From Lanius collurio (taxonomy: Eukaryota; Chordata; Aves; Passeriformes; Laniidae), in NCBI GenBank assembly GCA_020086605.1, contig JACBWW010000029.1:914795-978794 (forward strand): 64,000 nt of DNA. The letters are read 5' to 3'. The notes beneath the pieces are model-generated. The model was not told the origin of the DNA, did not search any database, and saw nothing but the letters and a program-made list of their open reading frames with translations. Of this stretch, positions 36,601-48,600 are shown in pieces; position 1 is the first letter of the stretch; the number at the start of each line of letters is the position of its first letter. The translations under genes and the position numbers were made by a program.

Positions 36601-39600
36601 AGCAAACAATAGAAACTTAGACATTAAGAGTGGGGAAAAACTGTTCTCTTCACTAAAGAGACACAGGGAGATGAAGAAGCAGCAACAGGAATGACTCAGG
36701 TCATCGAGAACAACAAAAACAAATCTGCTACAAGCAAACAAACCCAGGCAGGATGAAGGCCGTGAAAACCTGCAAGACAGAGTACACAAAAAAACATCTT
36801 TTCCAGAAAGCTGACAAAAACACGTCTGTGGGATTGAGAGAATAATCAAAGCTCAGCATGAAAAAGGCTGTGAGGAAAGGCACTGAAGAGACAGACACAG
36901 AGCAGACCCTGGGGAGAGCAGAGCAGAGAACACGGCAGTCACTCCAGAACTCGCCCACGGGCTCCCTGTGCAGAGAGAACTCAGACCACAGAACCGTCTG
37001 TCCTCAAAGAGGTTCTGGCTGAGGATTTTTCTCCCATCTCTGATACCTGAGATGGAATGAATTCAAGTGATAAAGCAGCTCTGCAGCTCCAGTGAGTTCC
37101 AACACAGTATGAGGGGTTGGGAAGGGTGCAGTGGGTGCCTGTCTGTCCCTCCGCAGCTACGCTGTGCCTGAAGTCCTTCAAGTGAATTTATTTTTTGAAT
37201 GAGCCAAAATAACAGGAATGCCAAGGTTGAAAGCACTGGAGTGAGTTCAAAAGACTACATTTCCACTGGGAAATAAATCTCTCACCATTTTGTATAATTA
37301 GACAAAGAAAATGAACAACAATTTCAGAAAGAATTCCCAGAAGCAGTATCTGAGGAGGCGGCGGGAGGCGTGCTGGAGCGGAACGCGGGGCTGGGCTCTG
37401 TCCCTGCCGCACGAACACCGGCGGCACCTCGGGGCTGCAGGAGCTCCAGGGCCACTGAGCAGGGGCCACCAGGAGCACGGCTGGGACAGGACCACGGCGC
37501 AGGAGCGGCAGGGGCACCATCCCACCCGTGGCCGGAGGAGCCACGCAGACCCTGCGGGGGACACGGGGCGGGAGGAACAGCGGAGGGCAGCGGCTCCGAT
37601 GTGCGGCTGTGCCGAGCTGGGGACACAGCCGGGACGTGAGCGCTGTGCCCGCTCCGAGCAGCACCGACAGCCCCGGGGGCGGGCTCGGGGCTCACATGGC
37701 CCCCCCAGAGCCCCGGGGTGCGGGGGGTCCTGTGCCAGCCCCGCGGGGCACAAGTGCCGTGAGTGGCCGGTCTCAGCTGCCATCTAGTGGGGAGCGGCCT
37801 CGGGGCACCCGGGCTGGCACCGGAGCCGGCATCGCTGAGGTGGGAAAAGACCCCCAACACCTCCGAGTCCCAGCTGTGCCCCATCCCCACCTCATCCCCA
37901 GCCCAGAGTGCCACCTCCAGCCCTTCCTTGGACACCTCCAGGGATGGGCACTCCAACCCTCCCTGGGCAGTTCCAAGGCCTGAGCACCCTTTCCATGGGG
38001 AAATTCCTGCTGGTGCCCACCCTGCCCCTGCCCTGTCCCTGAGGCTGTTCCCTCTCCTCCTGTCCCTGTTCCCTGGGAGCAGAGCCCGACCCCCCTGAGC
38101 CCCCTCCTGTCAGGGACTTGTGCAGAGCCACAAGGTCCCCCCTGAGCCTCCTCCACACTCACTCACCAAATGCTTACCTTGTTCTTTGCCACAAGACACA
38201 GCCTAATTTGTGCCTCTCCTAAACCCGCAGCCCAGCACAGCCACCAGCAGCCAACACAGCTTTTATTCCTGACTCAGGTTCCAAAGAAGTTTCAAAATCA
38301 CTCTGGCCTCCACCATCTGCTTTTGCAAACTGCACCAGCAGAGGAGAAAATCCATAAGAAACAGATCCTGAGTATCTTAACAAAACCAACCACCACTGCT
38401 CCATCATGGAGTTAGCAGTTTCTCCCGTTTCCAGCCTCTGTAACATGGAAGAAAACCCAAAGTCAACACGGGGGCTTTATCCAAATGAATAACAAGTGGT
38501 AAGAGTTAACGGCGTGATGAGAGCTGTCTGGAGGCTGCTCTGACTGAGACACAGCGTAAATCTTCTCGAGTTGTGACAAATGTCTTGGCTAATGCAGCCA
38601 CATTCTATGTTTAAATCTCACTAAGATGTAATTTGACATTTGGGTTTAGTTTTTTCATTATAATTAAGAAACAAACTCCAGTCCGCGTTAATCTCTCCAC
38701 AGCCTGAATTTGCACATGGAATTACCATCGCCACCGTGCCAATCCTTCCCCACACTCTACAGTCAAATCAAAGGAAAACCAGACATTCTTTCCAGTAGGG
38801 TTCTTTGGTTACAGAAACACAGTCAAAGCATAGGATGGATATGTCTAGGAGTCCAAAGGTTAAATCCTCATCTCTTGCTCAAGGAAATCCCTGTGGAGAA
38901 GGTAACAAGAAGGTAACACGCTGCACCCTGGTGTTACAAGATAAGAACCCAAACAGAACAGCCCACAGATCCATTTTTGATGGATGGAGAAGGATAACTG
39001 AGGACAAGGAACTGCCTCATGTGTCAACACACACCACCTTCAGCAGCAAAGTGCCTCTTGGATGTGTTTCCACACAGGCTGCATTCCCATCGCTCCCACT
39101 CCACACCTGGAAGGGCAGTGTAAGCCATTAGCAGTTAAGTGCCATGAGGTATTGCATTAATGCACAGCCACAGCCCCTGACGTGTTGGATGAGGCAGCTG
39201 CCCTCACCTCAGCTGATGGGCACGATAGGGGAGAACAGCGGCACGCCAGCAGCACCACGACCTGTGTGGTTTTGAAGGAGTTCTCATAACCAGATTCTGG
39301 AACAGGATAATCCTGGTTGCTCCACAGCACCTTTCACATGCACCCAAAATCTGTCTGCACCTCTGTAGACTGGCTCTGCTCCTGGGCTGCATCCTGGTAA
39401 CACCAGCAGCTCAGCACACAGCTGGGTGACAGCCTTCCTGCAGCTCCCATCGCAGTGACTGGCTTTGCCATCCCTGCCACAGCAGCTCCCAGCAGAGGCG
39501 TGCAGTGGGAGGCAGGTGAGCAGGCTGGGGAGCACAAGACTCTGCTCAGATTAAGAGTAGCAATCCTTGTTTTGTTTCTGAAGAAATGGAAAATATTATC

Positions 39601-42600
39601 CTGTCTGCAGGTGCCACCAGAACCAAGGTGGGGGTTCATTTAGGAGGGATCAAGACAGCTGGCACCTGCAGCTGGAGGGGGCTGGGCCACTACAGCTGCC
39701 CCAGGGGTCAAGAGCCGAGGGTGGAGGAGCAGGCTGGTCCTCCCAAACAAGGGCCCCTTTTCAACAGACAACAGAAAAAGGGAGCAGAGGCTGACACAGA
39801 GCCAGAGAATCATGGAATGGTTTAAATTGGAAGGGACCTTAAAGCTCATCCAGTCCCACCCCCTGCCATAGGCAGGGACACCTTCCACCAAATCAGGTTG
39901 CTCCAAGCCCTGTCCAACCTGGGATGGAGCAGCAACAGTTTCTCTGGGCGGGTGTAAACTGAAACAAGAGGTGTTCAGCCTTGGGGTCAGGAGGCCGGGG
40001 AAGCAGCTGGGCTGGAGCCCAGGCAGGCTGTGCCTTCTCCTCCCTCCAATGCTCTCAGCTCCCGACCAGTAACACCCTGAGCAACCTGCTCTGAGCAGGA
40101 GGTTGGACCAGAAACCTCCCAAGCTCCCCTCCTACCTGAATTACCTGATGGATCTACATCTCCAGGCTGGGACCTGGCTGCAATCCACCACAGAATCCTT
40201 TCCCTGAAATGCAGGGCAGCACCTCCCACACGCAGCCTCCCGATCTCCGAGCTGCTGCACGTTCCAAAAGCAAGCACTTGACCAAGTCCAGCACGTGCTT
40301 TGCAGCACTCATGGAACAGCCTCGTGTTTCCACACCTCCCTTGGCCTCAATGAACACTTCTCCTGACAAACAAGAACCTTTCCATGGATTTGGGGGGGAT
40401 CTGCTCAAACCAGGACCAGTCTGTGGCAGCAGGCTGTGCTGGGATGGGACACCCTGCTCCCTGCACAGACTCTGCTCTGACTGCCAGAGCCCAGCTTAAC
40501 CCCAGCACGCAGACATCCACTCCAAAACCACATGGGCTGTCACGGAACACCCTGGGCTGCTCTGGCTCCCCACATGGCTTCTTTTCATATCCCAAAATGC
40601 TGCTGGCCATGTGCAGGCACAGAGGCCACAGACTTGTCTTGGCTGTTTGGAGGTGCCGTGAGTGCCACGGGAGAGTCACAGGGCTGAGCTGGGATGGGCC
40701 ACCCTGCGACCCCAGCACCTCCAAAGGACCTGCTCAGAACCAGCCAACGCTCGTCAAGCTGGCAGTAAGGTTTGCAAATGCATTCCAAAATAAAAACTAA
40801 CAACAATGAGTTTTCTGCAAACCTCCAGAATCCCTTCCAGAGGTGAGGAAGCCTTTGGCACAGTAGGAGCAAACACAGGGAACAGGGGCCACACTCCTCC
40901 ACTCACACGAAACGTGCAATTCTCTACTAGACCCAGGAATGGCTGCCAAGGAGTCGCAGGACTCCAAAAGCCCTGGAAATCTACAGCGTATTTTCTTCCA
41001 CTGCTCTTTTTGCCATGTTTTCCTTTCAGCACAGCACAGCAGCATGTTTGTGCTGGCCAAGCCTACCCTCCTCCTCTCCACCGCACCTCCAAGCAATCCA
41101 AGCAATCCAAGCACAGGAGATACAGTATTACCTCAAATATTTAACCAAGGGATTAAAGGATTCTCTTGGCAGGAGGCAGGAGCTGCCCCACGGATACAGC
41201 TCCCGCGCGGGCTGGCAGGCGCTGCGTGACAGCGGCTCCGCAGCGAGCGATCAGCAATCTGCCCGGGGCTGCCGAGAGCCCGCCACGATTTCCTCTGCTT
41301 TTTGGCCACTATTCCTGCTCACCGGCTCCCGGCCGTCCATCGCCTCCATCCACAGCCTCCGGTCCTCCTCCGAAAGCGCCTGCATAGTGATGACGCCGGG
41401 CCTGCCGAGAGAAAGGGGACGCCGTAAATGAACTGCAGGATGGGAAGCAAAGGTGGCAAAGATAAATCTTCCATGAGAGGAAGAGGGAAGGAGGACAAGC
41501 TCCTTCCTAGCCAAGCCCCAGCACAAGGGGCTGAGCCCAGCCTGACCCCTCCATGGACATCCCTGCAGGTCCTGACCAGGATCAGCAAGCAAGCAGAGGA
41601 CATCTCCAACAATCTACCACCTTTCCAGTGGTTTTGTGCAAGAGCTGGGTGCCAAATTCCTCCTCTGGCCCTCAGCCAGCCAGATCACCTGCACTGGGCT
41701 AAGCATGTCCGTGCAACAGCAGGGGAAGGCAAGGAAGGTAGCCAAGGAAAGCAGGAGCCCCACACATCCCAGCCCCCCATGTCTCACCACCACCCCAAAC
41801 ACTGGCTCATGGAGTAGACCTTCTGCTATGCAAAGCAGTTCATCCCTGAGATGTCGGTGCCCTCATAGCCGTGCCAGTCCTCTGGCCCTGTCCACGCCCC
41901 ACTGTAAGACACAGCAGTGGCAGTGACACGATGCTGGTCCGTGTCCCTCTCCAGCCTCACAGGGTCCCAGGGTGCCACGGGGTGCTGGACCTGCCCCCAG
42001 CACTGTCACACACACAACAGCCCTGAGCTCCCTGTCAATCCAGCCTCCAAAAACAGCCCTGTGACTGCTCATTTACCATAATGAGAAGGGGAAAGGACAG
42101 GCCCAGGTGCTGCACACACAGCACAGGAGCCAGGGGACAGCACTGGCACCGCCCTTGCCCAAGGGCCAACGCCACCTCCACGCTCCTCAGTGGACACTAC
42201 AGCCACTCCTGGACCACCCTTGCCACGCAAGGAGTCCAGCCTTGATTACCTGCTCTGGTAAGTGTGACCAGCGAGGTGAGGATGGATTTGACAGGACAGT
42301 GTTTGCACAGCCTCAGGTGCGGGGGACACGGGGTGGGAGCTGTGATCCCACACCAGGGGCTGGCATCTCACTGCACCACGATTTCCATCTCCACATCCCA
42401 GCTCACCCCACAGCCTGGATCCCGACACACACAGCTGGCTAACCCTACACCTCCACAGCCTTGTGCCTTTGGGCTGGCTCTGCAGCTCCCAGGGGGTGGC
42501 CACATTGCCTCCCACGGCTGCTCCTGGAGCCAGGCAGAGCCCCCGGGCTGTCAGACAGTGAGACCTGTCCGTGTGTCTGGTCTGGTGCTGCTGCTCCCTC

Positions 42601-45600
42601 CCGGCTGTTTCCAGATGCATCAGCAGAGCAGAGCAGCCATTCCCACCGGAGCACGGCGAGCACATTCCCTGGCAACGGGGAGACACGGGGGGGCTGCTGG
42701 TGCTCTTTGCCCGTGGGGCTTCACACATGGGAACTGTGACAGCACAGAACCTCTGATGCTGCTCTTCCCACCCACAGCAGCACGGGGCTCAGGAACAGCA
42801 CAGGAGTCAGGAACACTGCTCCAAGCACCGAGCTGCCAGGACACACGGTGGGAAGGGGGGTTACACCTCGGGAGCTGCCTGCAGAGTGCTCCACAGAGCA
42901 CGTAGGCTCTGCTCGGAACTCGGTCCTCAACGCCTGATAAAGCCTGGGAGAGGGGTGGGCGACTTCTAACTTGAACTTCCCAAGGGTGGTTCGGCACGAA
43001 AACACGAGCTGCACCAACACTCTGCAAATGCCCTTTGGTCCTTGATAAGAGCCTGTAAGAAAAGTAAACTTTAGCAGGGGCTCTCAAGAGGTAGGTTTGG
43101 CCCACCTTCTGCTGCTTTGTGGCACGCACAGGCCAGGAACTGAGGATTAACCCTTCTCCCTAACTCCACTCCCCAGCCATACAGCCCAGCTTTCAGCACA
43201 CACACGGCTCAGCACCGTCCCACCAGTGGAAGCTGTGCCCAGGTCCAAAAACCAGACATAATGTGCTTGATCTCTGCTAATCCCATTGGTGAGTCAGTCA
43301 ATACTCACCAGCTTAGTGGTTTGGAAGTTTACTCACTTAGGAGGGAAGAGGAAACCACTTAACCATCGTCCCATCTGAGAGGGAAAACGCTCCACATCCA
43401 ACAGCAAATATGTTCAAAACACTGCACAAAGCTCCTTGTTGTGCAGGTACAAAGTGACTCGAGAGCAGTCCCTGGTACCTGAGGACCTGCAGTGGCCACT
43501 TAAAGCAGGGCTTAGGTCTGAGTTTAAGCCAAGCTGCTGATGAAGGCACTGATATGTCAGTCAGAAAGCCCTGGAAGGGCTCTAGATCAGCTAGGGACAC
43601 ACAAGAAAGGAAATGCTGGGATTTCTGTCCCTTTAGCCAAGACATTAGAACAGAGAAATTCAAAACCGCCATTCATGGTATGTTGGGCACTGGACTCCCA
43701 GCAGAGCACGGTCCCAGCGTGGCAGGGCTGGTATCTGGAGTGCCAGGTTCCCTCAGCACAAGGCAAAGAGGTGATAACAGCAAATGTTTGTTCTGCCTCT
43801 GGGCAGATAACAACTCCTCGGGCTTCACTTCAAAGTCAAACTTCTTTAACAGCATGAGGGGAGGGGCTTCAAAACTGAATCAAACCCAATTTCCATTGCA
43901 AATAGCTCTGCATTTCCTCCCCCAGTGTTTATTTTCCAGGGCACCCATTGCATCACTTTCCTGAGCAGAACCATCTTCCTGGCTGTGATAAATTTACAAT
44001 GCACCCACACATTACGCCTCATTCATTATGGATGTGGCCGATGCCCACGGGGTTCCGTGTGCTCACAGCCAGGTCCGATGGCTGGCACCAGATCAGCCTC
44101 CTGCCAACGCTGCCAGCATCAGCCCTGCTGGAAGCACTGCCTGCAAACAGCACCATCCCCCGGAGCCTCCTCCAGGATCACCCCCTCCCACAGCGTGCTC
44201 GTCACTGGGGTTATCTCCATTGTCCAGCCCTGGCGAAGACCCTGCTCTGATGTCCCTTCCCAAAGATAAACAAAACCGATCTGTCCTTGCCCCCTCACCC
44301 AACAAATGACCCCAAACACTGGGGGTCATTTATACAGATAATTATTTATAAAGATAACGTACAGTAAATACAGATTTGGCTGTGGGGCAGCTCCCACCTC
44401 CTCCCAGCCTGGGATGCACCTGGACCCATGTGGAGCCAGCCCACCCCAGCCAGCCACAGCCGTGACATTGGGACAGCAGGACACCCTCCTGGATCTGCCA
44501 TCCAGGATGCACAAACCTGTGGCAAACAAGACCAAGGACCTGCTGATTCACTCCTGGGTGCTGCATCCCACATTTCCACCTGCAGGCACCAAACCCCTTT
44601 GCCTTTTTCTGGGACACAAGGAGGGGAAAGGGACATTTTGGGATCAGAAGAAATCCATCTCTAAACAGAGTGAGAGTAGGAGGGCGAGATCAGAGCAGAA
44701 CATGGCAAACACTTAATAAGAAAGAAAATTTTCAATGTGCTACAATCTAAAAATGGAAGATTTTTTCCATATGAGACCACACAGGAAATTTGAATTTTCT
44801 CAATATCTCAGCTTTTGTGACAAATGGCCTGGCCTTAAGGAGCTGTGACTAAGCACACTGAGAAAATGAGAAACTGCAATAGCTTTTCCTTTTTCCAGGA
44901 AAACAAACAAATAAGGAAAGCAATAGAAACAGATAAGAACTTCCAACTGCTGTAGCAGCTTATCACAGTGAGACAATCTAAACTGCTGATGCAAACACAC
45001 AAGAGTGCATTAATAACAGGGGCTGAGAGCACAGAGATGTTCCCAGTCCCAATCTGAGAAGAGCAGCCCAGACAGGACCCCACAGCCATGGGCCAGGCAC
45101 CAGCAGCCAGATGTGGCCCCAAAATGTTGATGAGCAAAGACGGAATCAAGGGGGGAACTGACCCTGACCTCAGAAAGTGTCGGTATCCCTGCAGAGCTCA
45201 GAGCACCACCAGCACAGGCACCAGCACATCCTGCAGGGGCCGGGGGGGCTCCCGTGGCCACCGAGGGGAAGGAGCCTCATCCCTCACTGTGACAACCCAC
45301 CCTGACCCCCCTGTGACAGCCCCCGAGGCTTTGTTGTAAAGGTCGCTGGAAAGGCGACACCGGCAGAGGAACAGGTACAGGTTGAACTGCACTGAGAGGC
45401 ACTGCCAGGCACGGGGACACCGGCAGAGGTGGGGTCACCTGGCACTGGGTCAGAGCCCTCATCTGCCAAGTGCATCCCCAGAGCAAGGCCAACAGCCTTC
45501 CTAGGGAAAATCACCTGCTCAGGGGAGCGCTCGGCAGGGGCCTGGCAGCTCCCCCACCCCCATGCCAACCACCCAGACACCGTGCCAATTCTTTCAGGAA

Positions 45601-48600
45601 GAATTTATTCACAGAAAGGGTGGTCAGGTCTTGAAGGGGCTGTCCAGGAGGTTTGGAGTCCCCATCCCTGAAGGTGGCACTCAGTGCTCTGGGCTGGGGA
45701 CAAGGTGGGAATCAGGCACAGCTTGGACTCGATGGTGTTGGGGGGTCTTCTTTCACCTCAGTGACTCCAGGATTCTGGTTCTACAATGCCACTGTGCACC
45801 AGGTGTGGTGCCAGTCACCCTGGGGGCACCCAGGCAGAGGCCAGGGCAGTGGTGGTACCTGCAGAATTCACTGCTCTCATGACCCACCAAGAAGCTGAAC
45901 CTTGCATTTGAAAATCCCCTGCTCCCCTAAAAGCCAGCTGGCACTTAGCACTTCGCTTCTGGCCCAGAGCAATGACCTACATTATCCTAAATGACACAGC
46001 CTTTGTCATCTCAAATGAGATACTCCTCCTCTGGCTCGTTTGGTAAGACACTGGCTGTCATCCCTGTTCACCTTGTTTACCAACCTGACTTAATGTGCAG
46101 AGACTACAAACAAGTTTAGTTAATGATAAAAGAGCATTAACAGTAAAACACTCCATCCCACTGGGGTGTATTTTCAGCCAGACCCTAGAACACTATTCTG
46201 GGGTTATTTTTGCTGTAACAAAGCAATACAATACTTCTAACTTGCTACATTGAACGTCAGAACTATTTGCAAATGCCAAGGCCAGGCTGGGCACGGCTTG
46301 GAGCAACCTGGTCTAGTGAAAGGTGTCCCTGCCTATGGCAGAGGGCAGAATGAGATGAGCTTCAGGGTTCAACAGAAACTATTCTGGGATCCTGTGACAA
46401 GGAAGCAATGCTGTAATAACAGATCAGGCTCCAGATTTTCAGCTCAGTTGTGCTGAATCATCTTTACAGGAGAAAAACCCACTTTTTTTCCCACCTAAGA
46501 AGGAACAGCTCTTAGCTAGTGCTATTTAGGGTGTTACTGCTGAGCTCCTGCCCTGCACCCCGTGCTGTCTGAGCTCCCAAAACGCAACGCCGACAAAAGC
46601 CCATCATCTCTGCGCGATGACAGCGCTGGGAAGCACCGGCCGAGGCTGCCACCTCCAGGCTGTCCCGAGAGCTGTGGAACGGCCCAAGCCCGGAGAGCCG
46701 GGCAAGGGGAAGGGCATGTCCAGCACACTCAGGCACTGACAGCACCATCTGATGCCCCGACTGTGCCCAGATCTACCTCTGGAAGAGGGAGACAGGCTGG
46801 GCACATCACAGTCTCTTTCAGCCGTGGTAAAAGCTGCTGTTTTCTCTTCCTCTTAAGTTTACCTACAGAATACCCAGTATTTAAGACATCTAATGACAAA
46901 TTCTGATACCAAGAGAATGCAGAGCTGCCTGTATATTGGGAAAAACAGTATTTTCCTTCACGTGCGTCCTGCCCTTTCGGACAGAGGCAAATCCCTGCAG
47001 CAGGAACATGCCCACAAAAGGAGAAATTCCTCAGGTGTTTCCCCCTTCCTGTGCTACTCCCCTGCCATGATTTACATGGAGCACACAGATTTCTGGAGCA
47101 GCTCTTGATCCCATGCCTGGCAGGCTCCAAACATCAAGGGAAGCTTCAGCTGCCTCTGAACACGCTGAAGAAAATTATTGTGGCTCCATTCTCCTTCTTC
47201 CACTCTTAGTTTGATTTTCCCATTATAAAAAAATACCCTCAGGGCACATCAAAAAAAATTCCTGTGTCAGCAGAAATACTGCAGCTTTCTGGAGAAAAGC
47301 ACAGCTCCAAAGAGTGGGAGGCAGCCCCAGGTTACCTCATCCCCCAGCCAACACAGGCAGAGTTCCATCACCCCAACCCCTCCCTGCCATGGGCTGGCAC
47401 TGAAACGCTGCCAAAGCCAGGCTGGACAGGGAAAGGCACCACGGGTCATTCCAGCATTGTTCAACACCCAGATTTTAATGAACTGGGGTTTTTCTGACAC
47501 CTCCTGGGAATTCCTGCAGAGGGGAGGACAGCTGGACCGTGGACAGGCACACAACTGGGGGAACACACTGAGTGCCTTTGGAGCAGGCTTTTTGAACCAT
47601 GTGAACTTCCTGCAGCGAGGGAGATCCAGGCAGTGACTAACTCCTCTTGGAATAGCAACACCAGCCTGGCTTTCCTGTTTGTGTGTGTGTGCCATACATG
47701 ATGCTGACTGATATGGTAACAGCTCTCACTCCGAGGTGCCACAGATTGAATCCACACATAGCTCTGGTCCAGCTGCTGTGGGGTAAGTCACAGCAGAAGT
47801 GTTTTACTTCTGCAGGAAAAATGAGTGAAAGTGCCTGGCAGCATGAGCCAGAGGTCCATTATCACCCATCCATGGTGAACCAGCAACAGCCACTCCAGCA
47901 GAAAAGCTGACACTATTCCAACAGATAGCCAGTGTTGGAAAGAGGAAGCACATCCCTGCCAAAACACCCACAAAAGCACCTTTTCCAGGTTGGTGACTGC
48001 TCACCTTGTGTGGCCAGAGGCTGCAGAAGTGCTAAAGCACCCTTAAAGTCAGAGAAACTTGAGTCAGAGAGACTTGTAAACCAAAGCACCAGCTCAGTAC
48101 ACAGAGAGCACCTGGCTGGGAGAGGTGTGATTCCATGGACTAACGCTTTCCTCTCACAGAGGAGACTAAAGGAGACAAACACGGAAACTGCACAGGAACT
48201 GTCCCAAAGCCAGTGCAGGAGCACAGCCCTTCCCCAAACACGGTCACCAGGAGCTTCCTGCCAGCACTCACCGATCCACAGCCTCCACATCAAAGCAGAA
48301 CCTCTTCTCAATGGAGTCTGTTTTCCGCCGTGTGCAGGATTTCAGGGTGACAGCTTCATCTTCCCCCTGAGGAGAGACAAAATCACAGCTGAGGCTGAGA
48401 ACAGAGACCTGTCCCCAACACTCACTGCTGGCAATGAGCAAAACAAACCTGAGAGGATCTGGCAACATCACCCTGCTAAAAATATGTTTATACCTCTGAC
48501 ATGAGGACTTGTCTTTTCACCCTTGTTTAGGCCAAAACCTTCCAGGAGGAGCCTTCTCTTCACGATGCCCACAATTCAATCTGTGCATTAAGCACCACAA

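Larger units (their letters stand above)
26982..41322 (-). other. ARHGAP26 intron 11
   Basis: The largest intron, 14.3 kb, separating the PH exons from the linker and RhoGAP exons. It contains four CR1 pieces, a 41-bp minisatellite (31185-31395), a (TTCC)n tract (33308-33330), a CpG-dense block (37358-37836) with a CTCF-like motif, and an AT-rich non-repetitive stretch at 38480-38720. The longest open frame (31834-33060 on plus) has no recognisable domain. Confidence 0.85.
41402..48271 (-). other. ARHGAP26 intron 10
   Basis: A 6.9-kb intron with two CR1 pieces (45595-45778 and 46270-46396). An AT-rich, non-repetitive stretch lies near 44710-44990. No other feature was recognised. Confidence 0.85.

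Noticed and set aside
37298..37983. Several open frames in the CpG-rich block
   Set aside because: GC-rich DNA has few stop codons. The translations are Arg/Pro/Ala/Gly-rich and partly run into a CR1 copy.
47395..47470. CR1-like words (AAGCCAGGCTGGACAGGG)
   Set aside because: The match is short and the order of flanking words does not follow CR1.
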